A DNA stretch of 33,509 nt. Origin: a virus. Below the pieces are notes generated by a model, which was not told the origin of the DNA, ran no database searches, and was given only the letters and a program-made list of their open reading frames with translations. Positions 1 through 6,264 of the stretch are shown piece by piece; within the stretch, counting starts at the first letter, position 1, and the number at the start of each line of letters is the position of its first letter. The position numbers were made by a program, and so were the translations under genes. The DNA lies in IMG/VR virus record IMGVR_UViG_3300013132_000004, positions 1 through 33,509 of that record. One strand, written 5' to 3'.

Positions 1-33
1 ATGTTCAGATTGTGTCCTGTCCCCGATGTTATA
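1..33. repeat. Terminal direct repeat, left copy (circular assembly overlap)
   Basis: The first 33 bases are identical to bases 33477-33509. An exact repeat of this size at both ends of a contig is the usual overlap left by a de Bruijn assembler on a circular or circularly permuted molecule. The unique genome would then be 33476 bp. It lies in the short gap between the NUMOD-like gene (ends at 38) and the acidic gene (starts at 33468), so the early operon continues across the junction. It seems too short for a physical terminal redundancy, but that cannot be excluded. Confidence 0.9.
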
Positions 34-37
34 ATTT

Positions 38-502
38 TTACAAAGATAAGGAATTTTTGTATTTGAATGTGTAACCTTTATGATGTGAACTTTTTCCATT
101 AATCACTCTATATATTCTACTCGAATCCAACCCCAAAGTGTCACATAAGACACGATAATTTTCATATTCACCCACGTAAATACCATTTTTGAAAACAAGA
201 ATAGGTTTCGGTTCAACAGGTCGACCTTTGATTGTCTTTTTTTGTTTCGGTTTGAACACGTTGAAGTAACTGAAATATCTACCCTGAGGGTCTTGTAATC
301 CTGAACGAATACGTTTATCTACCATTGCACCGTAGATTTTCCTACAAACTGTGTTTGATGGATGTGTTGCAATGAGATTCCCTGAAGAATCAAAAACATA
401 CACAGGTTTTGTATTACTCTTATTACTGTAGAAGGAAACAACGGATTCTTTTGTTATTCCTGACTTACCAATCTTATCGAGTATTTCTTGAATGTTTGTC
501 AT
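38..502 (-). CDS. NUMOD-like DNA-binding protein, two repeats
   Basis: This 154-residue protein begins at the ATG at 500-502, two bases after the stop of the AAA+ gene; a longer reading to 526 would overlap that gene without need. Two related segments are visible. One, around residues 32-60, reads KPVYVFDSSGNLI followed by a helix. The second, around residues 100-148, reads KPILVFKNGIYVGEY, then a helix, then RVINGKSSHHKGYTFKY. This strand-plus-helix layout with a final GYTF resembles NUMOD1-type modules, known as DNA-binding parts of homing endonucleases and of some stand-alone phage proteins. I see no nuclease domain (no HNH or GIY-YIG), so a DNA-binding or regulatory role is more likely than homing. 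It is the fifth gene of the early block, and the acidic gene follows about 45 bases later across the circular junction. Confidence 0.6.
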   Translation of the reverse strand: MTNIQEILDKIGKSGITKESVVSFYSNKSNTKPVYVFDSSGNLIATHPSNTVCRKIYGAMVDKRIRSGLQDPQGRYFSYFNVFKPKQKKTIKGRPVEPKPILVFKNGIYVGEYENYRVLCDTLGLDSSRIYRVINGKSSHHKGYTFKYKNSLSL

Positions 503-504
503 AG

Positions 505-1320
505 TTAAATGTATTGAACTGACCAAAATTGTTTGTAGTTGTTAGGGAACTTCATCACGTCCTCACACATTTTGATTGCGGTACGGATGGACTTCACCTT
601 AATCTGTTTCCAATTCTCATAGAGGAATTGAACACACTCACGTCTCACATTCTCAGACACGAAGGTACAAGAATTGGTGTTGAGAACAACATCAGAAATC
701 CAACCCCATTGAACGAATGTATCCATCTCAAGAACGTGATTGGTGACACGGTCCGTGATTGCTAACAAATGTTTGTCACGTGATTTGTTCGCGGTCTCCT
801 CAGAAGGTAATTTCTCGTTTGAGGTGAACACGAAAATCATATTGTCTGTTGGGACCTTGAAACCTGATTGTCCTTCGACAAGACACATATCAATCGCACT
901 CTTCTGAGTATCATCGAGTTGGTCGTATAGTCCACCCAAGTTCTTTTGATAATGGAACACACGGTTCTCACCCAACACGTTTTTCATAATGTTGATGTTA
1001 GTTGCGTTCTTGAAGAGTTCATTACAATCATCAACGGAGATGATAGAATGACAATCCTTCGGACACAGGTAGTGAATGACCGCGAGTTGAAGACCGAACG
1101 CATACATCGAAACATTCCCTGTCACAGTGAAATAGTTGACACCTGAACGTCTCATAGAGTCGTTAACGGTGTGGGTCTTACCGAGACCAGGTGGTGAATA
1201 GATGTAGTGATGAGGATACTTACCCACGTAGTTCATCGTTGAGATTTGTTCTCCGATGAAGAATAACTTCTGACGTTCTTTGGAACCGAGTTTGAGGTAC
1301 TGTTGTTGTTGTTGTGTCAT
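505..1320 (-). CDS. AAA+ ATPase, possible helicase loader or replication ATPase
   Basis: A 271-residue P-loop ATPase. Walker A is SPPGLGKT (residues 42-49), Walker B is IISVDDCNELF (93-103, acidic pair D97/D98), a sensor-1-like FTSNE lies at 165-169, and the basic stretch NKSRDKH (178-184) could hold an arginine finger. The start is set at the ATG at 1318-1320. The upstream GTG at 1347 lies inside a consensus promoter and would not be in the transcript. After the start comes a Gln run (QQQQQ). It is the only recognisable candidate replication gene here, so replication probably relies on host polymerase and helicase, with this protein perhaps loading the helicase or remodelling a complex. That role is inferred; the ATPase fold is clear. 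It has its own promoter at 1347-1377. Confidence 0.75.
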   Translation of the reverse strand: MTQQQQQYLKLGSKERQKLFFIGEQISTMNYVGKYPHHYIYSPPGLGKTHTVNDSMRRSGVNYFTVTGNVSMYAFGLQLAVIHYLCPKDCHSIISVDDCNELFKNATNINIMKNVLGENRVFHYQKNLGGLYDQLDDTQKSAIDMCLVEGQSGFKVPTDNMIFVFTSNEKLPSEETANKSRDKHLLAITDRVTNHVLEMDTFVQWGWISDVVLNTNSCTFVSENVRRECVQFLYENWKQIKVKSIRTAIKMCEDVMKFPNNYKQFWSVQYI

Positions 1321-1346
1321 AGTAGTAGTATTTGTGTTGTGAAACA

Positions 1347-1377
1347 CAAAGATACAACATTACAAATTACCAACAAA
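1347..1377 (-). promoter_or_regulatory. Bacteroidota-type promoter for the AAA+ gene
   Basis: On the minus strand TTTG (1374-1377) is followed by 19 bases and then TATCTTTG (1347-1354). This matches exactly the primary sigma consensus described for Bacteroidota, TTTG-N19-21-TAnnTTTG. It sits in the 68-base gap between the 93-residue gene and the AAA+ gene. Transcription would start a few bases after the -7 box and leave a leader of roughly 20 bases before the ATG at 1320. Confidence 0.75.
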
Positions 1378-1388
1378 ATATTTTTTAT

Positions 1389-1670
1389 TTAAAATCTACG
1401 AAGAGGTAATATTTTTTTTCCTGTAATGATTTGTCTCATAACCGATTTATCTCCGATTTGAGACTGTATTTCTTGGATAAGGGGTTTATCCCAAAGTTCC
1501 ATAAATACGTCAACCAGTGAAACCTGTGCGAGTTTGGCGGTGGTCTCATAGAACAAGTTGTGAAAGTCAGTGTTGTTATAACACATTTGACCATACATTT
1601 CAGGTTCCCATAAGATATGTTCTACTCGACCATCACTATACTCCAAGAATACAACAACCTTAAAACTCAT
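1389..1670 (-). CDS. Hypothetical early protein, 93 aa
   Basis: I do not recognise this 93-residue protein. It starts with MSFKVVVFLEYSDGRVEHI, consistent with a short beta-rich N-terminus, continues with a helical middle and ends in a basic tail (GKKILPLRRF). Its ATG overlaps the stop codon of the preceding gene (ATGA), the usual sign of translational coupling, so it is the third gene from the promoter at 2027-2058. The AAA+ gene that follows has a separate promoter, so the two may differ in level or timing. No signal peptide or membrane segment is visible. An early accessory or host-takeover role is possible but has no direct support. Confidence 0.6.
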   Translation of the reverse strand: MSFKVVVFLEYSDGRVEHILWEPEMYGQMCYNNTDFHNLFYETTAKLAQVSLVDVFMELWDKPLIQEIQSQIGDKSVMRQIITGKKILPLRRF

Positions 1671-1870
1671 TTTGAATTAATTTTAATTTCTTCAATTTGT
1701 CTTTCAAGACAAGTTCTACCATCTTTACACAGATAATTTTCTTCTTGGTAAGTCCATATTCTTTCCTTATCTTGTTCTTTGGTAAACAATTTTTCTTTTT
1801 GTTTTTTCATTCTTTTTTCCATCAAAGAATTGATGTAAGATTGTTGTTGTGGTGTGATTGATTTTTTCAT
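1667..1870 (-). CDS. Hypothetical basic coiled-coil protein, 67 aa
   Basis: The reading frame extends upstream to 1972, but the credible start is the ATG at 1868-1870 (MKKSITPQQQ). It lies seven bases after the stop of the 42-residue gene, whereas the longer reading would overlap that gene. The protein is 67 residues, rich in Lys, Gln and Glu, and predominantly helical to the eye (SLMEKRMKKQKEKLFTKEQ), with one Cys pair spaced C-x6-C near the end (LCKDGRTCL). It ends in an ATGA overlap with the next gene. No family recognised; it could be a small early regulator or nucleic-acid-binding protein. Confidence 0.55.
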   Translation of the reverse strand: MKKSITPQQQSYINSLMEKRMKKQKEKLFTKEQDKERIWTYQEENYLCKDGRTCLERQIEEIKINSK

Positions 1871-1877
1871 GAATAAA

Positions 1878-2006
1878 TTATTTACAATATTGATAATCTG
1901 TTTCCATTGCTTCTTTCTCGATTTCATAATCGAAATCGAAATCATCAGGAAATATAATTTGGTCAATTTCAAACAAGTCTTCCAATAAATCCTTTATTTG
2001 TCCCAT
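1878..2006 (-). CDS. Small acidic hypothetical protein, 42 aa, first early gene
   Basis: A short frame from the ATG at 2004-2006 to a TAA at 1878-1880. The peptide starts MGQIKDLLEDLFEIDQIIF, continues FPDDFDFDYEIEKEAM and ends DYQYCK. It is strongly acidic. Support for a real gene is positional: it is the first frame after a perfect consensus promoter (about 20 bases from the -7 box to the ATG), and the next start lies only seven bases beyond its stop. Small acidic early proteins in phages often bind host proteins or mimic DNA, but nothing here identifies a target. Confidence 0.55.
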   Translation of the reverse strand: MGQIKDLLEDLFEIDQIIFPDDFDFDYEIEKEAMETDYQYCK

Positions 2007-2026
2007 AATATTTGATTTTTATATTA

Positions 2027-2058
2027 CAAATATAAAGGTATAGGAGGGTATAGTCAAA
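2027..2058 (-). promoter_or_regulatory. Bacteroidota-type promoter for the early operon
   Basis: On the minus strand TTTG (2055-2058) is followed by 20 bases and TATATTTG (2027-2034), an exact match to TTTG-N19-21-TAnnTTTG. It lies directly beyond the terminator of the late block and about 20 bases before the ATG of the first small early gene. The arrangement (late terminator, then early promoter) lets the host RNA polymerase transcribe the early genes as a separate unit. Confidence 0.78.
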
Positions 2059-2068
2059 TAAAAATGAT

Positions 2069-2102
2069 AAAAAAATCAGGGAGATGGGTAAACTCCCTGA
2101 TT
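2069..2102 (-). terminator. Intrinsic terminator of the late operon
   Basis: A perfect 10-bp stem, AATCAGGGAG (2074-2083) against CTCCCTGATT (2093-2102), with a 9-base loop. On the minus strand it is followed directly by a run of seven Ts (2069-2075, two of them in the stem). This is a textbook Rho-independent terminator reading leftward. It lies about 90 bases after the stop of the last late gene and just before the early promoter. Confidence 0.85.
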
Positions 2103-2110
2103 AAAGATTG

Positions 2111-2152
2111 GACGGGAAAAAAAAGCTGAATAGCAATAGAATAAAACCCGTC
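2111..2152. repeat. Second inverted repeat beside the terminator
   Basis: GACGGG (2111-2116) pairs with CCCGTC (2147-2152) around a 30-base loop that holds an A8 run and a small inner repeat (GCT-gaat-AGC). It lies between the last late gene and the main terminator, so it would be transcribed at the 3' end of the late mRNA. It may stabilise the end of the message or be a weak first terminator. No gene is visible from 2103 to 2189. Confidence 0.45.
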
Positions 2153-2189
2153 TCTAATAAATATATATCAGTCCTTGAAATAATAAATA

Positions 2190-3110
2190 TTATGGAGTCG
2201 GCATTCCATAGAAATAACCTGTATCAGGATATGGTATACCTGTTGCTCCAAGTTCATATTGACCATTAGTGTTTCTCTGAATGTATGCGTTAGGTTCTGT
2301 ATCTACAAGAGTTCCACCACTATACATTCCTGTTGTACCTGTCCATCTTGGTTTACCACCAAAAACACCTGCGTAAGTAAATCCTGTCAATCTTTGTTCA
2401 TCATAAGAAGGTCTACTTGTTGCTGGATAATCTGTCAAATAGAATCCTGCTTGAGGTGAAGCGCTTAACGTTATGTTCGCAGTTCCACCAGTTGAGAAAT
2501 CACTAAATCCTGTTCCTGAGAAGAAAGGATTAAATGGTGCTCCAAGAGAGAGTTTGTATTGTGTTAGAAGAATATCATTTCCGTAGAAATCACCCGTACA
2601 AGCGGATAATACAGTTGTATCATCTTGGGGATAGAAAGAAACTCCAATCAGACCTCTTACAATTGGAGGTGTTGAACTTGGGGTTGGTGTTGGACTCGGA
2701 GTACCTGTTGGAGTTGGAGTTACGGGTGCGGTCTGAGATGGAGTTGGTGTTTGAGAAGGTACTGGTGAAGACGCACCAATCAATCTAATCTCAAACGCAT
2801 CACTCGGACTCAGAATCGGACAATTAATCGTCGCCCACCCACTAGAACTATCCGTAGATGTAACAATGTTGTTATTGATGTATAAATCAATCTGTGCATC
2901 CCCCTTATCCAAAAACATATAAATCCTTCCCTCAGGAGAACCAAAGTAAGAAAATATATTATTTGTAATCGTTGTGTTATCCGCTGTCAATGTCTGTCCT
3001 GAAGATAATGGGAGAGAACCAGAGGTGATTGTGAAACAGCTAGTACCGTCTGGATTTGCTCCAAGTTGTGTTACTACCGCTCTTGAGTTGTTAATTAATG
3101 TTAATGACAT
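2190..3110 (-). CDS. Fibre-like virion protein with Pro/Thr linker
   Basis: A 306-residue protein in three parts. Residues 1-115 are beta-rich and end in a segment about binding-type surfaces (INCPILSPSDAFEIRLIG). Residues 116-149 are a Pro/Thr/Ser linker (PTPTGTPSPTPTPSS). Residues 150-306 are Gly/Thr/Tyr-rich (FSGTGFSDFSTGGTANITL) and end in MPTP. The layout matches five other virion-type proteins in this genome, in which such a linker joins a body domain to a terminal module. It is the last gene before the late terminator. Likely a tail or head decoration fibre or receptor-binding accessory; the exact site on the particle cannot be told. No signal peptide seen. Confidence 0.5.
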   Translation of the reverse strand: MSLTLINNSRAVVTQLGANPDGTSCFTITSGSLPLSSGQTLTADNTTITNNIFSYFGSPEGRIYMFLDKGDAQIDLYINNNIVTSTDSSSGWATINCPILSPSDAFEIRLIGASSPVPSQTPTPSQTAPVTPTPTGTPSPTPTPSSTPPIVRGLIGVSFYPQDDTTVLSACTGDFYGNDILLTQYKLSLGAPFNPFFSGTGFSDFSTGGTANITLSASPQAGFYLTDYPATSRPSYDEQRLTGFTYAGVFGGKPRWTGTTGMYSGGTLVDTEPNAYIQRNTNGQYELGATGIPYPDTGYFYGMPTP

Positions 3111-3128
3111 TTTTTGTTTAATTTAATT

Positions 3129-4049
3129 TTATTTAACCATTCGGCTTTTACAGAACTCCATAGATTTATCTTTTGGGAAACCAGCCATCACGTGATTCTC
3201 TACACACTTATCCATCGCTAATGAAAACTCCACTGGTTCAACCAATAAATCTTCTGACATTTCCATATAAGATTTAATTTTTTCTATATGTCCATCCATA
3301 AATGATGTATCATGTACCATACCTGTTTCTTCATCCACTTCATGAATTATATCTTTGAAATCTTGAACAAGTGAAACCGCTTCCATCATTGAAGGTTCAT
3401 CAACAGATTCATTTTCTATGACCATCTTTTCTATTTCGAATACACGGTCTGCAATCAATGCGGCACTTCTAACCATTCCTATTGTGTCCTCATCTAACTT
3501 CATTTCCAAGAAATGTTTGAATAGTTTGATAGCGAACGGACACATATCAAAATACTTTGGTCTAACACCAAATATGTTGAGGTCTTCAGCGAGATTGATT
3601 GACTCACCTGAACCAAGTGGTTTTGTTCCAACTTTGGAAGAACAGTGTGCGTACGCTTCTTTGTAGTCAAATCCTTTGGACTTCTCACGAGCGATACATT
3701 CTCCGAGAGAGGAATCTTTCGGTACTTCAGCCATATCTATTTTATTCCAATACTTATAGTATTCATTGAATGAAGAAAGACAGAATGCTGACCTTTCTTT
3801 CAGTGATTCAAACTGTGATTTGATTTTTGAATGAGCGGAACATCTTTTTAAGTACATTCCTCTGTTCTCATTTTTTCTTGGAGTTAAAACAAATAATTGT
3901 TCTTTTTTATCTTCTGACATTTTTTTTCTGTATTTTGAATAACAAATCGCTGAAGCTTGAGATTGGTCGTACTCATCAATAATCTTACTGATACATCTAC
4001 TAACAAAATCTTTTTCTGATTCACCCCTATTTGGATTTGGAATTGGCAT
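3129..4049 (-). CDS. Cys-repeat structural protein of unknown function
   Basis: A 306-residue hydrophilic, helical protein opening with MPIPNPNRGESEKDFVSRC. It carries four spaced cysteine pairs: C19/C36, C70/C90, C118/C136 and C282/C300. Each sits in a similar context (R/E-C-hydrophobic, about 16-19 residues, A/S-hydrophobic-C, then a basic or aromatic residue), for example FVSRCI...QASAICYSKY and MDKCV...SMEFCKSRM. Similar single motifs are common in phage head-associated proteins of uncultured phages, often at protein ends. Having four copies in one protein is notable and suggests helical hairpins held by disulfides or metal. The long middle (140-270) is acidic and helical. Its start overlaps the stop of the small membrane protein gene upstream. 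A head, connector or virion-internal role is plausible but unproven. Confidence 0.5.
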   Translation of the reverse strand: MPIPNPNRGESEKDFVSRCISKIIDEYDQSQASAICYSKYRKKMSEDKKEQLFVLTPRKNENRGMYLKRCSAHSKIKSQFESLKERSAFCLSSFNEYYKYWNKIDMAEVPKDSSLGECIAREKSKGFDYKEAYAHCSSKVGTKPLGSGESINLAEDLNIFGVRPKYFDMCPFAIKLFKHFLEMKLDEDTIGMVRSAALIADRVFEIEKMVIENESVDEPSMMEAVSLVQDFKDIIHEVDEETGMVHDTSFMDGHIEKIKSYMEMSEDLLVEPVEFSLAMDKCVENHVMAGFPKDKSMEFCKSRMVK

Positions 4050-4309
4050 TATAAATTAGATTTTAGACTTTTATTTTCTTTATATAGTTCTTCTATCCTT
4101 GATTCCAAATGAGATATCTTTTGATTCAAGGTTTTAATTTCGTCTCTAAGTGAATTCACGATATCTTGATATATAGATACACTCTGTTCAAGACCCGCTA
4201 GAATTGTATTATCCGTATCCGCTTTCGTTTTCCTTATTCCTGTAATATACGAAAATACCGCAACAATCACATTCGACCCAAGTATAGTTAATAATGTTTC
4301 TGTATTCAT
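4049..4309 (-). CDS. Small membrane-anchored coiled-coil protein (spanin/holin-like candidate)
   Basis: An 86-residue protein with one N-terminal hydrophobic segment (about residues 5-24, LLTILGSNVIVAVFSYITGI), a short basic loop (IRKTKAD) and then a heptad-like coiled coil to the end (LRDEIKTLNQKISHLESRIEELYKENKSL, described here as residues 54-84). One membrane segment followed by a coiled coil is the layout of inner-membrane spanins and of some small holins. No endolysin was recognised nearby or elsewhere, so a lysis role rests on topology alone. It lies between the connector gene (9-base gap) and the Cys-repeat gene (stop and start overlap). Confidence 0.45.
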   Translation of the reverse strand: MNTETLLTILGSNVIVAVFSYITGIRKTKADTDNTILAGLEQSVSIYQDIVNSLRDEIKTLNQKISHLESRIEELYKENKSLKSNL

Positions 4310-4318
4310 TTTTGTTTT

Positions 4319-4939
4319 TTAATATATTCCACAACACGCATAAGTGGGGTCACTATAAAAAGGTAATCCATAGGTCTTCATCATATAATCGGGAGTGTTT
4401 GTCCATTGACCATTTGGTATGTGTACGCCTCCGAAATATTGTTTGCCGAGATGTGGAAACAACCCTTCGTTTGAAGTATAGTTGAAACAAAGGGGATACA
4501 AGTTTGAATTGAATATAATTTCCTGAATCATTCTTTGTTCGAAGAATTGACTCCTATCATCACCTCTTTTCTGCATGTACTCCATCTCACCTATTGTCAC
4601 AGTTCTTTCAACTCCATGAGTTATTCCATTATTTTTGAGACGCATAAATATTGATGGAAGAGCTTCTGCATACGCTGCCCAAATTAATAAGGGTTGCGCA
4701 AAATACACTAAGAAATTCCAATCAGTTGAACCTGAGGTTATGGTTCCTGAAGAGACTTGATTACAGAGTGATTTATAATATTTCGCGCCGATGATGTATT
4801 CCAATTTTGTTTGCTGCACAACTGCGATGAAAGGTAAGAGTAAACTACTAGAAACGTTGGGGTCAATGTCAGTAAAATTTTTCAGACGTGATTCTGAAAT
4901 CAGCAATATGTTCTGAGGTACAATACCAGGACTACTCAT
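4319..4939 (-). CDS. Head-tail connector-like protein
   Basis: A 206-residue protein whose start overlaps the end of the portal gene by eight bases. The N-terminal two-thirds are helical (LLISESRLKNFTDID, then PFIAVVQQTKLEYIIGAKYYKSL and a hydrophobic helix around LLIWAAYAEALPSIF), the pattern of gp6-like connector/adaptor proteins in Bacteroidota phages. The C-terminal 50 residues are rich in Tyr, Gly and Pro and end in CCGIY. Position immediately after the portal supports a role in closing the head and joining it to the tail. The family assignment is by pattern and context only. Confidence 0.55.
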   Translation of the reverse strand: MSSPGIVPQNILLISESRLKNFTDIDPNVSSSLLLPFIAVVQQTKLEYIIGAKYYKSLCNQVSSGTITSGSTDWNFLVYFAQPLLIWAAYAEALPSIFMRLKNNGITHGVERTVTIGEMEYMQKRGDDRSQFFEQRMIQEIIFNSNLYPLCFNYTSNEGLFPHLGKQYFGGVHIPNGQWTNTPDYMMKTYGLPFYSDPTYACCGIY

Positions 4940-6164
4940 TCGGATTTATATTTTGTGTATCATTTATGGCTTCTTCTTTTTGTACTCCGACATCTTCAAC
5001 TTTATTAACATCGACTTGTTTCACAGGTGCTGCATCAGGAATACTAACCATCTTGAATTGTTCAATCTCGATCTTGATTGGTTCTTTGTCTCTGAGTAAT
5101 AATAGTTTCTCGAATACAGTTTTAATTTCGGATTGGATTGGTTCAATAACCAAATGTTGGAAATGGTCCTGCGCTTCAAGATGGTCTGCACTTCCGAGTC
5201 TGCCCGAAGTTTGAATTCCGAGTAATTCGGGGGACGAAATTTGATGCGAAGTTAGGATTGCTTGTTGAACTGCCTCACCCATCTCAATAAATTGTTTGTC
5301 TGATGAGTTAGGTTGAATCTGTTCGATTACTGGCTGTTGGTCTTTGTTATCGCTGAATGTAAGGAAGAGTTTGCCACTATTGTTGCTGCCTCCGTACTTC
5401 CCCGAAAGATTTTCATAAATCATTTGTCTTTCTTCAGGAGATGGAATTGGAGACAATCCTACAAATAATGATGGTTGTAATCCATTACAAATGTTACTAT
5501 ACCACCATTGATAGATTTCTATTTCTGTCGCTATCGCAGTAGCACCGCCCCAATAGCTTGGGGTTGCGTAATAATTATTCCCCGCACTATGTGTTGTATA
5601 ATAAAAAACCTGTGATGGGTCCTCACCCATCGGGTCGAATGCACTCAATTTACGAGGAATAAAACCTGGTCGTTTGTACGCTCCCCAATCAATACAATAA
5701 TAATAGTGATGTACTTTGTCGTATAGGTCCGATTTCGCTGCTCTAAGTTTCGAGAAATCCATATAATACATCTCAAAACCTAAGTCACGGTCTTTTCTCC
5801 ACACTATATTTACCGAGAACCCACCATAAAGAATAAAGTCCAAAGTACATTTATTCCATAAATCATATAGTGTATCACCGAGAGAATTGACCATTAAAGT
5901 TCTATTCTCTTTACCTTCTTCTACAATCAGTTTTTCACCTCTTGTTCCATACCATTTGGATTGGATAGATGCTCTGTGAGTTGGAGATGAATTATATAAT
6001 CTTATTAGTTCCTGTGGAGCTAAGTTTGTAACGCCATAGTACACCCAAGGCACTCTTGTGTTAATTAAAAGATTCTCTTCGATGATGGGAACACGAGCGG
6101 GGATTCCGAACTCAAATACTTTTAGATTTTCTGAAACTTTTTTGTCTGAGGTATTATCGGTCAT
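4932..6164 (-). CDS. Portal protein
   Basis: This 410-residue protein has the hallmarks of PBSX/HK97-type portals from Bacteroidota phages. There is an N-terminal arm, a helical segment with SPTHRASIQSKWYG (about 65-78), a core with FILYGGFSVNIVW and PSYWGGATAI, and a clip/stem region containing IQTSGRLGSADHLEAQDHF and the helices that follow. The last 45 residues are charged and disordered. It would form the dodecameric ring at the capsid vertex through which DNA is pumped. It is unusual in lying downstream of the capsid and tail-tube genes rather than next to the large terminase. A motif ATATTTATA lies four bases before the ATG. Portal length in this family is commonly 400-500, so it appears complete. 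Confidence 0.75.
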   Translation of the reverse strand: MTDNTSDKKVSENLKVFEFGIPARVPIIEENLLINTRVPWVYYGVTNLAPQELIRLYNSSPTHRASIQSKWYGTRGEKLIVEEGKENRTLMVNSLGDTLYDLWNKCTLDFILYGGFSVNIVWRKDRDLGFEMYYMDFSKLRAAKSDLYDKVHHYYYCIDWGAYKRPGFIPRKLSAFDPMGEDPSQVFYYTTHSAGNNYYATPSYWGGATAIATEIEIYQWWYSNICNGLQPSLFVGLSPIPSPEERQMIYENLSGKYGGSNNSGKLFLTFSDNKDQQPVIEQIQPNSSDKQFIEMGEAVQQAILTSHQISSPELLGIQTSGRLGSADHLEAQDHFQHLVIEPIQSEIKTVFEKLLLLRDKEPIKIEIEQFKMVSIPDAAPVKQVDVNKVEDVGVQKEEAINDTQNINPNE

Positions 6165-6168
6165 ATAT

Positions 6169-6177
6169 TATAAATAT
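6169..6177 (-). promoter_or_regulatory. ATATTTATA motif before the portal gene
   Basis: The coding strand reads ATATTTATA and then four bases before the portal ATG. The same 9-mer with the same four-base spacing precedes the MuF-like gene (12606-12614) and, counting from the second of two tandem ATGs, the chaperone-like gene (27651-27659). It may be a late-promoter element or simply the A/T-rich leader favoured in this host. The rest of the 100-base gap (6178-6264) holds only a weak AT hairpin (6191-6207). Confidence 0.35.
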
Positions 6178-6264
6178 AATTTAATTATTAACTAATCAAT
6201 AATTAGTATTTAGTAGTTTGCGTTCATTTTATAGTTCTTCAATACTAATAAAATATTCAACATA

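Noticed and set aside
503-526. N-terminal extension of the NUMOD-like gene to 526
   Set aside because: It runs into the end of the AAA+ gene; the ATG at 502 lies two bases after that gene's stop.
1321-1347. Upstream GTG start for the AAA+ gene
   Set aside because: It overlaps the -7 box of a consensus promoter, so it would not be transcribed; the ATG at 1320 is preferred.
1871-1972. N-terminal extension of the 67-residue early gene
   Set aside because: It would overlap the 42-residue gene in another frame; the internal ATG at 1868-1870 fits the spacing better.
6169-6177. T4-type late promoter TATAAATA
   Set aside because: TATAAATA is on the plus strand, the wrong orientation for the minus-strand genes that follow; on the coding strand it reads TATTTATA.
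6178-6264. 17-codon frame (MLNILLVLKN...) and AT hairpin between YadA-like fibre and portal genes
   Set aside because: The frame is short, of low complexity and without coupling; the 6-bp stem is all A/T except for two pairs.
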